NCBI GenBank assembly: GCA_900548115.1
Contig: URJL01000007.1
Span: 1-64,000, forward strand
Source: an uncultured Eubacteriales bacterium
Lineage (GTDB): Bacteria; Bacillota; Clostridia; Oscillospirales; CAG-382
Length of the DNA stretch: 64,000 nt
Direction: 5' to 3'
Shown: positions 1-8,181 of the stretch, in pieces
Numbering within the stretch: position 1 is the stretch's first letter
Layout of the letters: every line of letters starts with the position of its first letter
Notes under the pieces: model-generated
What the model was told of the DNA's origin: nothing
What the model saw: the letters and a program-made list of their open reading frames with translations, nothing else
Databases searched by the model: none
Program-made: the position numbers and the translations under genes

Positions 1-885
1 GCCGGCGAACTGAGCGTCGGAATGCATACGGCCCATGGTGTCGGTCATGCCGTAGGAAGCGGGACCGGCGGCCATGTTGTCAGGGTGCAGGGTGCGGCCC
101 GTGCCGCCGCCGGAGGCGACGGAGAAATACTTCTTGCCCTGCTCGATGCACTCTTTCTTGTAGGTGCCGGCGACGGGGTGCTGGAAGCGGGTCGGGTTGG
201 TGGAGTTACCGGTGATCGAAACGCCTACGTTTTCGAGCTTCATGATGGCAACGCCTTCCGGAACGTTGTCCGCACCGTAGCATTTAACGGCAGCGCGGGG
301 ACCGTTCGAATAAGCGGTTTCCGACACGACCTTGACCTGTTCGGTATACGGATCGAACTCGGTCTTGCAATAGGTAAAGCCGTTGATACGCGAAATGATG
401 AAAGCGGCGTCTTTTCCGAGACCGTTCAGGATAACGCGAAGGGGCTTTACACGAACCTTGTTGGCGTTGAGGGCGATCTTGATCGCACCTTCCGCTGCGG
501 CAAACGATTCGTGACCGGCGAGGAAGCAGAAGCATTCGGTCTCTTCGGACAGAAGCATCTTGCCGAGGTTGCCGTGGCCGAGACCTACCTTGCGGTTTTC
601 GGCGACCGAACCGGGAATACAGAAGGACTGAAGTCCGATACCGATCGCGGCGGCGGCGTCGGCTGCCTTGGTGCAGCCCTTCTTGATGGCGATAGCCGCA
701 CCGACGGTGTAAGCCCAGATCGCATTTTCAAAGCAGATCGGCTGGGTCTCTCTTACGATCTTGTCGCAGTCGATACCCTTTGCCAGCGTAATATCACGGC
801 ACTCCTCAATGGACTTGATGCCGTATTCGGCCAAAACGCCGTTAATTTTATCTACACGTCTTTCGTAATTTTCAAACAAAGCCAT
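1..885 (-). CDS. GGGtGRT-family protein, 3' end beyond window
   Basis: The first 295 codons of a gene that runs off the left edge. The ATG has AGGAGGT just upstream. The family is named after a conserved glycine-rich motif, seen here as SGGGTGRTLHPDN at about residues 257-269. No signal peptide or membrane segment is seen, so the protein is probably cytosolic. The rest is alpha/beta-like with alanine-rich helices (TVGAAIAIKKGCTKAADAAA). It lies 19 bases after the NifU-like scaffold gene on the same strand, a pairing I recall as common in Clostridia. The biochemical role of the family is not established to my knowledge. The link to Fe-S cluster work comes only from the neighbour. Family assignment is firm, function open. 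Confidence 0.85.
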   Translation of the reverse strand, partial: MALFENYERRVDKINGVLAEYGIKSIEECRDITLAKGIDCDKIVRETQPICFENAIWAYTVGAAIAIKKGCTKAADAAAAIGIGLQSFCIPGSVAENRKVGLGHGNLGKMLLSEETECFCFLAGHESFAAAEGAIKIALNANKVRVKPLRVILNGLGKDAAFIISRINGFTYCKTEFDPYTEQVKVVSETAYSNGPRAAVKCYGADNVPEGVAIMKLENVGVSITGNSTNPTRFQHPVAGTYKKECIEQGKKYFSVASGGGTGRTLHPDNMAAGPASYGMTDTMGRMHSDAQFAG

Positions 886-904
886 TATTCGGTACCTCCT
901 GCGA

Positions 905-1600
905 TTATTCTTTACGAGGATCAATGTACTTAACAGCTTCATCGAATCTGCCGTAGGTACCCTGAGCCTTCTTGTATGCGGTGTTGGGGTCGTCACCCTT
1001 CTTGATGAAGTCGGTCATCTTGCCGAGCGAAACGAACTCATAACCGATAACCTGGTCGTCCTTATCCAGTGCCATACGGGTGACATAACCCTCTGCCATT
1101 TCAAGATAACGAACGCCCTTGGCGCGCGTGCCGTACATGGTACCGACCTGAGAACGGGTACCTTTTCCGAGGTCTTCAAGACCTGCGCCGATGGTAAGAC
1201 CGCCTTCGGAGAACGCGGACTGTGAACGGCCGTATACGATCTGAAGGAACAGCTCACGCATTGCGGTGTTGATCGCGTCACATACAAGGTCGGTATTCAG
1301 AGCTTCGAGAATGGTCTTGCCCTGGAGAATTTCCGCTGCCATTGCGGCGGAGTGGGTCATACCCGAGCAGCCGATGGTCTCGACGAGCGCTTCTTCGATG
1401 ATACCGTTCTTGATGTTCAAGGACAGCTTACATGCGCCCTGCTGCGGTGCGCACCAGCCCACACCGTGGGTAAAGCCGGAAATGTCCTTGATCTCTTTTG
1501 CCTGAATCCATTTGCCTTCCTCGGGAAGGGGAGCGGGACCGTGATCCGGACCTTTTGCTACGACACACATGGATTCTACTTCGCTTGAATAAATAGCCAT
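905..1600 (-). CDS. NifU-like iron-sulfur cluster assembly scaffold protein
   Basis: A 231-residue protein resembling the NifU/IscU N-terminal scaffold fold, on which Fe-S clusters are built before transfer to apoproteins. Cysteines in GVGWCAPQQGACKL (about residues 46-59) and VETIGCSGMTHSA (about 74-86) are the likely cluster ligands, and the IGCSG stretch matches the scaffold family. The C-terminal third (from GYVTRMALDKDD) is an extension that classic IscU lacks. I chose the ATG at 1600 because AAAGGAG lies about 12 bases upstream. A longer frame opens at 1666 but lacks a good site. It sits between a pduL-like gene and the GGGtGRT gene in one operon. No cysteine desulfurase gene is visible in the window. 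Confidence 0.8.
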   Translation of the reverse strand: MAIYSSEVESMCVVAKGPDHGPAPLPEEGKWIQAKEIKDISGFTHGVGWCAPQQGACKLSLNIKNGIIEEALVETIGCSGMTHSAAMAAEILQGKTILEALNTDLVCDAINTAMRELFLQIVYGRSQSAFSEGGLTIGAGLEDLGKGTRSQVGTMYGTRAKGVRYLEMAEGYVTRMALDKDDQVIGYEFVSLGKMTDFIKKGDDPNTAYKKAQGTYGRFDEAVKYIDPRKE

Positions 1601-1676
1601 AACTGTATTGTCTCCTTTGTTAAAATTTTCTATTTCGGAATGAAGAAGCATTCTCCATTGAAACAACGAATACGGC

Positions 1677-2252
1677 TTACTTGAGGATCGTGACCGTCAT
1701 GCCGGGAGCCGCCGCACAGGCGTTGGACTCGTCGGTATCGATGTGCATGGCGGGCGCATATTTGTCGCTGACACGAACCACAACGTCGCCGAATACGGTC
1801 TTTCTGCCTTCGGAATCGACCTTGACCGAAACGACCTGCTTGTCCGAAAGCCCGAACTCTTCGGCTGTTTTGGTATCGAGATGAATGTGGCGCTTTGCGG
1901 CGATAACGCCCTCGGAAATTTCAATCTCACCGCAAGGACCTATGATCTTACAGGCACCCGAGCCTTTTACATCGCCCGATTCGCGAACCGGAGCGGTAAC
2001 GCCGATGCTACGCGCATCGGTGAGCGAAAGCTCGACCTGAACGGCGCTTCTTGCGGGACCCAAAATCGAAACGCCCGCAAGCTCTTTTTTCGAACCGACA
2101 ACGGTAACGCGCTCTTCACAGGCAAACTGACCGGGCTGCGAAAGATCCTTTTTCTTGGTAAGCGTGTGCCCCTTACCGAACAGAATCTCAATTGCTTCGT
2201 CGGTAAGATGAATATGTCTTGCCGAGGTTTCCATTAAAACCTTGATTTCCAT
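1677..2252 (-). CDS. pduL: PduL-type phosphate acyltransferase
   Basis: A 191-residue PduL-family phosphotransacylase, which interconverts acyl-CoA (acetyl- or propanoyl-CoA) and acyl phosphate. The two family histidine motifs that bind the catalytic zinc are visible: SARHIHLT (residues 10-17) and KRHIHLD (120-126). The protein begins directly with the catalytic domain and lacks the short amphipathic N-terminal helix that targets PduL into microcompartments. No shell-protein genes are nearby. A housekeeping, Pta-like role in acetate formation is therefore more likely than a microcompartment role. The start at 2252 has GGAG about 12 bases upstream. First gene of the operon with the NifU-like and GGGtGRT genes. 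Confidence 0.88.
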   Translation of the reverse strand: MEIKVLMETSARHIHLTDEAIEILFGKGHTLTKKKDLSQPGQFACEERVTVVGSKKELAGVSILGPARSAVQVELSLTDARSIGVTAPVRESGDVKGSGACKIIGPCGEIEISEGVIAAKRHIHLDTKTAEEFGLSDKQVVSVKVDSEGRKTVFGDVVVRVSDKYAPAMHIDTDESNACAAAPGMTVTILK

Positions 2253-2338
2253 AGAATGTATGTCTCCTTTGTTTTGTATTTGCAAAAAACAAAAAATTAT
2301 GCACGCGCGGCGGGTTTATGTCCCTCTTTCGCGAAGAA

Positions 2339-2716
2339 TTATTCCTCGACCGGGTAAGCAATGGTCGTCATAAGCGCCATTTCGACCTCGGAGGTGTCGA
2401 GGCGCGAATACTGCACGACGATCTCAACGTTGCTCTCCACCAGCATGGCATACGGCGTGTCGCGCGGAATGCTCTTGCCGTCGGCGGAACGGATTTTGTC
2501 CAGACGGATGTGATGGGTCTTGCCCGCACCGCAGAAGGACGAAAAATCGGTGATCTTGTCGCGATCCTCGAAATACAGCGTCAGCGCAATCTGCGCGTCG
2601 GTATCGGATGTGTTGATTACACAAATGGCTTCGTGACTGACCGATTCGTTTCTCGACTTTGAATTGAGAAAGCAGTCGGGAATCAGCCATGTTTTCTTGC
2701 CGTAAGCTTTGGACAT
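2339..2716 (-). CDS. ASRT-family (sensory rhodopsin transducer-like) protein
   Basis: A 125-residue soluble beta-sandwich protein of the family that includes the Anabaena sensory rhodopsin transducer. Family hallmarks are GKKTWLIPDCFL at the N-terminus, SHEAICVINT (about 27-36), LYFEDRD and KTHHIRLDKI (about 66-75). No rhodopsin gene or membrane segment is visible, so a light-sensing role is unlikely. Most members occur in bacteria without rhodopsins, and binding of a small molecule or sugar has been suggested for the fold. Monocistronic: its own promoter lies at 2792-2820, and the stop is about 86 bases before the pduL start. Good RBS (GGAGG) before the ATG. Confidence 0.82.
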   Translation of the reverse strand: MSKAYGKKTWLIPDCFLNSKSRNESVSHEAICVINTSDTDAQIALTLYFEDRDKITDFSSFCGAGKTHHIRLDKIRSADGKSIPRDTPYAMLVESNVEIVVQYSRLDTSEVEMALMTTIAYPVEE

Positions 2717-2791
2717 GATGTTTTCCTCCCGAAAAAAGTGTGGGCGGCGCGTTTTTCAAAAAAAACGCCGCATACTCCCACGATTCGTTTC

Positions 2792-2820
2792 ATTATAACA
2801 TATTTTTCGGTCGGTTGCAA
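2792..2820 (-). promoter_or_regulatory. Promoter of the ASRT-family gene
   Basis: On the minus strand TTGCAA (2815-2820), a 17-base spacer and TATAAT (2792-2797) form a good vegetative-type promoter about 75 bases before the start codon at 2716. Confidence 0.65.
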
Positions 2821-2877
2821 GTATCTGGGGCAGAATTTGTTATTCTTTTTACAAACTTTTCGCTTTTTGACGGGAAC

Positions 2878-2905
2878 AAAAAAGAACGCCGCCCGAGCGG
2901 GCGGC
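2878..2905 (-). terminator. Rho-independent terminator of a small transcript
   Basis: An eight-pair GC stem (GCCGCCCG / CGGGCGGC, loop AG) followed on the minus strand by GTTCTTTTTTG. It lies upstream of the ASRT promoter, so it ends a separate short minus-strand transcript rather than any annotated gene. Confidence 0.7.
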
Positions 2906-2923
2906 GGATACGGGTCATGAATA

Positions 2924-2965
2924 TTATAAACTATTCAACGATCCCTTTTTACATTTTGTGTTCAT
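2924..2965 (-). CDS. Possible 13-residue leader or small peptide
   Basis: A tiny frame, MNTKCKKGSLNSL, with a strong ribosome site (CGGAGGA) seven bases before its ATG. It is bracketed by a candidate promoter (3094-3122) and a strong terminator (2878-2905). It is too short to judge by composition. It could be a real micropeptide, a leader peptide or chance within a small RNA. No known family is recognised. Confidence 0.3.
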   Translation of the reverse strand: MNTKCKKGSLNSL

Positions 2966-3093
2966 GTATATTTCCTCCGTTTTCAAAATTCCGAAAAAAG
3001 TACTCGTCGACACGTCCTTTGAGAACCGACGATGTGCGGCGAATGCTTTGAACACTCCTACCCGGCGGCAGTGCTATTTTGTTTGACGAAGGG

Positions 3094-3122
3094 ATTACAA
3101 CAGAAAATGACGAAAAAGTCAA
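3094..3122 (-). promoter_or_regulatory. Candidate promoter of the small transcript
   Basis: Minus strand TTGACT (3117-3122), 17-base spacer, TGTAAT (3094-3099). With the terminator at 2878-2905 it would give a transcript of about 200 nucleotides. It lies beside the ybaK promoter, which faces the other way. Confidence 0.45.
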
Positions 3123-3163
3123 ATGCCGAGAGAAAATTCGGCAAAATTTCAAGGCGGAGACGC

Positions 3164-3192
3164 TTGCTTTTTTTCCGTCTTTTTGGTATACT
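3164..3192 (+). promoter_or_regulatory. Promoter of the YbaK-family gene
   Basis: TTGCTT (3164-3169), 17-base spacer, TATACT (3187-3192), about 40 bases before the start codon. Confidence 0.6.
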
Positions 3193-3232
3193 TGTGTCAA
3201 AATACGAAAACGCCCGAACGGAGGAAACAACA

Positions 3233-3787
3233 ATGGCATTACAGCTGGAAAACGGACGCCCGAGCGATACGGCGGGACGTCTCCGAAAAGAAATCGCGGT
3301 TTACGATCTTCTCGATTCGTTAAAAATCCCGTATCAGCGCGTCGATCATGAGGCGGCGTTCACCATGGAAGCGTGCGCCGAGGTCGACAAAGTTCTTGCG
3401 CCCGCGGTGGTCTGCAAAAATCTTCTGCTGTGCAATTCACAAAAGACAAGCTTTTATCTTCTCATGATCCGCGAGGACAAAAAGTTCAAAACCAAAGAAA
3501 TTTCGTCGCAGATCGGCTCGGCACGCCTCTCCTTTGCACCTGAAGAATACATGGAAAAATTCTTAAACGTAACGCCCGGCTCGGTCACGGTCATGGGCTT
3601 GATGAACGACACCGAAAATGAGGTGCGCCTTTTGATCGACGAGGATGTTCTCAAAAGCGAGCTTGTCGGGTGTCACCCTTGCATCAACACCTCAAGCCTT
3701 CGCCTTTCGGTTCATGACCTTATAACCGTCTTTCTGCCTGCGGTCAAGCACGATTATACGAAAGTGACGCTTGCGGGAGAGGAATAA
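3233..3787 (+). CDS. YbaK/ProX-type aminoacyl-tRNA deacylase
   Basis: A 184-residue protein of the YbaK/EbsC fold, the prolyl-tRNA synthetase-associated editing domain. These enzymes hydrolyse mischarged tRNAs such as Ala- or Cys-tRNA(Pro). The family lysine is present in AVVCKNLLLCN (about residue 64), and the C-terminal GCHPCINTSSL matches the ProX-like subgroup. The start has GGAGGAAA upstream. A longer frame from 3032 is an accident of the leader. Single gene with its own promoter, followed by a hairpin terminator shared with the convergent kinase gene. Substrate specificity cannot be told from sequence alone. Confidence 0.85.
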   Translation: MALQLENGRPSDTAGRLRKEIAVYDLLDSLKIPYQRVDHEAAFTMEACAEVDKVLAPAVVCKNLLLCNSQKTSFYLLMIREDKKFKTKEISSQIGSARLSFAPEEYMEKFLNVTPGSVTVMGLMNDTENEVRLLIDEDVLKSELVGCHPCINTSSLRLSVHDLITVFLPAVKHDYTKVTLAGEE

Positions 3788-3803
3788 TTTGCAAACGACA
3801 TGG

Positions 3804-3840
3804 AAAACAGGCGCCCCAAGGGTTCCTGTTTTTTTATTTT
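3804..3840 (+). terminator. Terminator between ybaK-like gene and kinase gene
   Basis: AAAACAGG (3804-3811) pairs with CCTGTTTT (3825-3832) and runs into a T-rich tail on the plus strand. Confidence 0.6.
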
Positions 3841-6032
3841 TCTCTGTTTTTGCGAACGTTTTCGGAAATGGCGGAAAGAATCTTTTGAAGATCCAACGGT
3901 TTTGCCAAATGACCGTTCATGCCGGCAGCAAAGCATTTTTCGGCGTCCTCGACAAAAGCGTTTGCCGTCATGGCGACAATGGGAATCGTTTCGGCATCGG
4001 GATGCGAGGAGGCGCGAATGGCTTTTGCCGCGCTCAATCCGTCCATGACCGGCATCATCATGTCCATTAAAACAATATCAAAAGCACCGACGGGACTCAT
4101 CTCGAACAGCTCGACTCCAAGCTTTCCGTTTCGGGCTTCGGTGACGGTTGCACCCGCGTCGGTCAGCAGCGCTTTCGCAATTTCGGCATTCAGCTCATTG
4201 TCCTCGACCAAAAGAATCGAAACTCCGTGAATGTCGGGACGGTCGGAAGAGGATATCCCGCCGCTTTCTCCGGGGTCTTGCGCGGCATCAAACGGAAGCG
4301 TGACTTCGAAGGAAGAACCGATCCCCTCCTCGCTTTCCACGCGGACGGTTCCGTGCATCTGCTCGACAAGTCCTTTGACGATCGCCATGCCCAGTCCCGT
4401 GCCCTGCGTGATTTTTTCGTCGGTTCTTTCCCGGGCAAACGGCTCGAAGATGTGATCAAGAAACTCCCGACTCATGCCGATGCCGGTATCGGTGACGGTC
4501 CATCGGTAAATGGCGGAGGTATCGGTTTTTTCAACGCATCGGAACAAGGTGGTGACCGAACCGCCGACTTTGTTGTACTTTATGCAGTTTGTGTAGATAT
4601 TCAGAAAAATCTGCCGCAAATGAAGGGGACTTCCGTATACCCACGGAAACGGAAACGGGTCGGAACTTTTATCCCAATCGATGGTGATACCGGAATCTGC
4701 CGCTTTTTGCCCGACAATGGTATGCACCTCGTCGGTCAGCTTCCGCAGATCGACGGGAATGCGCGAGAGCGTGATCTTGCCGCTCTCCATTTTGCTCATT
4801 TGCAAAATGTCGTTGATAAGCGCCAAAAGGTGATTGGCTGCCACACGCATCTTTTCGCGGTCGGAACGCAAAAGCTCCGTATCCTCCGGATGTGCCGCGT
4901 CAATTTCCAAAAGCCCGATAATACCGTTTAAAGGTGTTCGGATATCATGACTCATTCGCGAGAGAAAGCCTGTTTTGGCGGCATTGGCACGATCCGCCTG
5001 CTCGACCGCCATGCTGAGCTCTTCGTTTTTGACACGAAGACTTTCGGCGTATTCTTTTTGCGCCTGAAGCTGTTCTTCGCGGTAACGTTGGGCGAAACGG
5101 CGGCGAGCGGTGTTGAAGGCAAGAATCAGAACGATGATGGAAGCAAGTGCGGAAAGCATCACACGGGGCGTATTTTCAAAAACATTCCGATCGGAAAGAA
5201 AACTGTAAATATAAAAGTTGCGACCCCGCATCATCAAACCGAAGCAGTACGCCGAGGAATCATTTTCCTTTCTTACGCGAACAAGCTTTCGTCCATCGGT
5301 TTTGCTTTTGATCTCCTTCAATATGGCAACTTTGTCGGCATGTTTTCCGATGAGAGATTCGTCGTTGCTGGCAACGATCTCATTCCCGTTTGTCACGACA
5401 ATGGTCTCGTCCTTCTCGGTGCTGTATCCCGAAAGAAGGGAGGCGACGGTCAGACTGAAGGATTCCTTATATTCCTCCGAGGTGTGATAATAAACCACGA
5501 TAATCCCGTCGCTGTCCTCCCGCGGGACGGCGGCAAGGTCGATCTCGCTTCCGTCGGAGCAGAGAAAACGGACGGCGTAACGTTTTTCGGGATAACGCGA
5601 AACACTTATGAGCGCAGGGGAGGAAACCGCTTTTTCCACCTCTTTCGGCAAAGTGTTTTCGACGTGATACTTCTGCAAAATATTGCCCTGCGCGTCGAGG
5701 AGAAGAACGCCGGACACATAAGCCGTGTCGGCATATTCTTTCAGCGATTTGCCGTCGCGAAGCCCGCCTTCTTCGCGAAGCATATGCGAAACGATCTTTC
5801 CGCTTTCGGTGACGCGCATAAGACTTTTGGTTTCGGTTGCAAGCTCAATACGGGCATAACGGTTGCACTGCTCTTTTATGTAATCGGTCGTGGTCAAAAG
5901 AGTGTGCTGCGCCGCGGTCATGTCCGAACGGACGGCAATGCAAGTTACAACCGACAGAAGGATAAGCCCGACAAGAAGCTGCGCCCAAATGTACCGTTTG
6001 GAGGCGGAGTTTTCCGCTGTTTTATTCTTCAT
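3834..6032 (-). CDS. Hybrid sensor histidine kinase with receiver domain
   Basis: A 732-residue membrane sensor kinase. Order: TM1 at about 16-34, an extracellular sensor region of about 260 residues, TM2 at about 295-315, a short coiled linker, and the phospho-acceptor helix SHDIRTPLNG with His362. The ATPase domain follows (DTGIGM, then GTGLGMAIVKGL), then a C-terminal receiver with the phospho-Asp in VLMDMMMP (Asp657). There is no DNA-binding or enzymatic output domain, so the signal must pass to an unlinked Hpt or regulator. The start at 6032 has GGAGG upstream and lies inside the end of the solute-binding protein gene, so the two are co-translated. The nature of the stimulus is inferred only from that partner. 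Confidence 0.88.
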   Translation of the reverse strand: MKNKTAENSASKRYIWAQLLVGLILLSVVTCIAVRSDMTAAQHTLLTTTDYIKEQCNRYARIELATETKSLMRVTESGKIVSHMLREEGGLRDGKSLKEYADTAYVSGVLLLDAQGNILQKYHVENTLPKEVEKAVSSPALISVSRYPEKRYAVRFLCSDGSEIDLAAVPREDSDGIIVVYYHTSEEYKESFSLTVASLLSGYSTEKDETIVVTNGNEIVASNDESLIGKHADKVAILKEIKSKTDGRKLVRVRKENDSSAYCFGLMMRGRNFYIYSFLSDRNVFENTPRVMLSALASIIVLILAFNTARRRFAQRYREEQLQAQKEYAESLRVKNEELSMAVEQADRANAAKTGFLSRMSHDIRTPLNGIIGLLEIDAAHPEDTELLRSDREKMRVAANHLLALINDILQMSKMESGKITLSRIPVDLRKLTDEVHTIVGQKAADSGITIDWDKSSDPFPFPWVYGSPLHLRQIFLNIYTNCIKYNKVGGSVTTLFRCVEKTDTSAIYRWTVTDTGIGMSREFLDHIFEPFARERTDEKITQGTGLGMAIVKGLVEQMHGTVRVESEEGIGSSFEVTLPFDAAQDPGESGGISSSDRPDIHGVSILLVEDNELNAEIAKALLTDAGATVTEARNGKLGVELFEMSPVGAFDIVLMDMMMPVMDGLSAAKAIRASSHPDAETIPIVAMTANAFVEDAEKCFAAGMNGHLAKPLDLQKILSAISENVRKNREK

Positions 6033-6894
6033 AAGGCACGTCCTCCAAAAAACGGTCCGGGTCGGAAAAATAACGACCGATAATTTCTCTGAGCGTTCCG
6101 TCCTGCCGCATTTCCGCAAAAACCTCCGAAAGCTCTTTTTCAAGCCCGCGGTTGTCCGATTTTGAAAAGGCGGCACCCAGTCCCGCCGTCAGAAGAGGCT
6201 CGTCCAAAATGCGATATTCGAGATTATAATCGGACATGCATTGCAAAATCGAAGTCTCGTGCGCCGCAACGGCGTCGGTATATCCCTTGCTGAGATACGG
6301 ATACAAAAGCTCTCGGTTATGCAAGGAAAAAACCTCTTCGACCCGGGGTATGCGCGGGTCGGTATGCGTAAGAAAAATCTCCTCGGGCTTTGTCGTCGAT
6401 TGTACGGCAATGCGTTTTCCGGCAAGATCCGAAAGAGCGTAAATATCGCTGTCCTGCCGCACGGCGACCACCTGATGACTGTACATGTACGGTTCGGTCC
6501 AGTTGTATTGATCTTCGCGCCCGTTGATCGAAAAACAATTCCATATGCAGTCGATCTGTCCGCTTTCCACCAGCTGCTTTTTATTTTCCCATTCGATGTA
6601 GACAAATTCCGCCCGATATCCGATGCGCCGAAACGCCTCGTTCGCAAGATCAATATCAAGGCCGGTCGGTCTTCCGCTCGTGTCTTCATAGCTATAGGGC
6701 GGATAAGTCTCGCAGCCGACAAGAATGACGGGAAGACCGTCCTTCCGACCGAACGCGTTTTTTTGCGCACAGCCGCTTGACGACAGAGTGAGCAAAACAA
6801 GTGTGAGCGCAAGAAGAAACGCGCACGCGCGGAGTCGAAAAGAGTTTTCTCGGCTATCGGTTCGATTTTTGCAAAAGAAACGCTTTGTTTGCAT
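6022..6894 (-). CDS. Family 3 solute-binding lipoprotein, likely kinase partner
   Basis: A 290-residue extracellular binding protein of the polar amino acid type (SBP family 3). A signal sequence ends in a lipobox (LSSSGCAQ, about residues 38-45). The family motif YPPYSYEDTSGRPTGLDIDL is at about 63-82, and DLAGKRIAVQ marks the hinge region. No ABC permease or ATPase is linked. The stop overlaps the start of the hybrid histidine kinase by 11 bases. The arrangement suggests that the lipoprotein presents its ligand, perhaps an amino acid, to the kinase rather than to a transporter. AAAGGAG precedes the ATG. Transcribed from a promoter at 6946-6974. Confidence 0.85.
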   Translation of the reverse strand: MQTKRFFCKNRTDSRENSFRLRACAFLLALTLVLLTLSSSGCAQKNAFGRKDGLPVILVGCETYPPYSYEDTSGRPTGLDIDLANEAFRRIGYRAEFVYIEWENKKQLVESGQIDCIWNCFSINGREDQYNWTEPYMYSHQVVAVRQDSDIYALSDLAGKRIAVQSTTKPEEIFLTHTDPRIPRVEEVFSLHNRELLYPYLSKGYTDAVAAHETSILQCMSDYNLEYRILDEPLLTAGLGAAFSKSDNRGLEKELSEVFAEMRQDGTLREIIGRYFSDPDRFLEDVPYEE

Positions 6895-6945
6895 AAACGG
6901 CTCCTTTGAGGCTTCTTCGCATAAAACGCAAATTTCTTATTTAAA

Positions 6946-6974
6946 AGTATAGCACGTCCGAAGTGAAAAATCAA
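6946..6974 (-). promoter_or_regulatory. Promoter of the binding-protein/kinase operon
   Basis: Minus strand TTGATT (6969-6974), 17-base spacer, TATACT (6946-6951), about 50 bases before the start at 6894. Confidence 0.65.
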
Positions 6975-7060
6975 GAAAAAGGAATTCGGTTCATTGTGAA
7001 GTGTAAAAGACCGTGATTGATCTTTTGTACACAAGGGACGAATGCAACGAACCTTTCGGC

Positions 7061-7096
7061 ATGAAAAAAGCACTCGGCTTTTCGCTCGAGTGCTTT
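7061..7096 (-). terminator. Terminator after the unknown membrane protein gene
   Basis: Ten-pair stem AAAGCACTCG / CGAGTGCTTT (7067-7076 and 7087-7096) with a six-T tail on the minus strand. Confidence 0.75.
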
Positions 7097-7104
7097 GGTC
7101 GTTT

Positions 7105-8181
7105 TCAATTGTGTGAGGATTGATCGCGGATATATCCGTCTTTGAAGAACAAACGAACGATTTTTTTGCCGAATTTTTTCGGGTTGCGCCCGACTATGAC
7201 CGTCATGATCATAATCACGGTCCATAAAACCGTCAAAAAACTGATCAGCAACAATGCCAATCGCATGTTCTCGACGTGGCGGCGGTTGGTCTCGGCAAAG
7301 CTCCAAAGAACGCGATCCTTACAGAAAATTGCCCCCACGAAGTAATACGGTTCCGCATCCGTCGGGGTGATTTTTTTCGAATATACGGTGACGTGGGTGT
7401 TTCCGTCGCAGATCGATCGGAGCTTTTCTCCGTCAAAGTTCTTTCCCGTATCGATTTTGTACGGGAAACCTTCGGAGGAGGTCAGCGTGATTTCTCCGTG
7501 TTCGGCAGCGAACGATATAAAGACGATCTGTTGCTCCGCAGTGTTGTCGGCGGTCAACACTCCGTCTTGGGAAGTGCATATGAGAAGGAGAATAACGGCA
7601 ATCATCGAAATCCAAACAGCCAAACCAACTACAACAAAACCGGTTGCATCCCGAACATTTCCGTTAAAGATATCCCGCCGAATTTCGGGTGGATGTTTCC
7701 CGTTATGCAAGGCACAATATCTCTTTTTCGCATACTTCGTGAAACTCATTCCACCGATCGCAAAGGCGTAGACTTTTACTTTGCGTTTCCCGAGGATAAT
7801 GTGGTTTTCGAACATATCCTCGTGAATATCGGTGATCTGTTCGTAGGTGAATTCTCTTTTGATGCCGAAGAGATTTCGGGCAATAAATCCTTTTTCGTCA
7901 TAAGAAATCTTGCAATTGAGAAAAGCAAGAATTAGGGAAGAACCGAGAAACACGAAAAAAACGAAAACAACCGAAGCAAAAATAGAATCTTTGAAAATGA
8001 GCGAAACGACTGTGAGAACGGAAAAGAAAACAGCCGAAACAAGACCGAGTATGCCGATAAATTTCGGCAACATTACGCTCCCTTTTTCCACCCGCTGCGG
8101 TTGATGCAAAAAAGCAAGAATACCGTTTACGATAATCGGCACAGCTGCCAAAAGCAGCCCATAAAGAAGATAAGACATCAT
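7105..8181 (-). CDS. Membrane protein with PH-like soluble segment, unknown function
   Basis: A 358-residue integral membrane protein that I do not recognise by name. An N-terminal segment (about 5-20) is followed by a helix pair at about 45-65 and 68-88. A soluble stretch from about 90 (KISYDEKGFIARNLFGIKREFTYEQITDI) resembles the bacterial PH-like fold often seen beside membrane segments. Another membrane segment lies near 180-205, a second soluble domain follows, and a last segment lies at about 300-325 before a basic tail. Two ATGs are adjacent (8181 and 8178) after GAGAGGTG. Monocistronic, ending in a strong terminator. The many lysine and phenylalanine codons look slightly AT-richer than in neighbouring genes. 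Confidence 0.7.
   Translation of the reverse strand: MMSYLLYGLLLAAVPIIVNGILAFLHQPQRVEKGSVMLPKFIGILGLVSAVFFSVLTVVSLIFKDSIFASVVFVFFVFLGSSLILAFLNCKISYDEKGFIARNLFGIKREFTYEQITDIHEDMFENHIILGKRKVKVYAFAIGGMSFTKYAKKRYCALHNGKHPPEIRRDIFNGNVRDATGFVVVGLAVWISMIAVILLLICTSQDGVLTADNTAEQQIVFISFAAEHGEITLTSSEGFPYKIDTGKNFDGEKLRSICDGNTHVTVYSKKITPTDAEPYYFVGAIFCKDRVLWSFAETNRRHVENMRLALLLISFLTVLWTVIMIMTVIVGRNPKKFGKKIVRLFFKDGYIRDQSSHN

Noticed and set aside
22..933. A long open frame on the plus strand over the first gene
   Set aside because: The opposite strand encodes the GGGtGRT protein with a strong ribosome site and family motif. The plus frame is its antisense shadow.
1677..2252. PduL as evidence of a bacterial microcompartment
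   Set aside because: No encapsulation helix at the N-terminus and no shell-protein or cofactor genes nearby.
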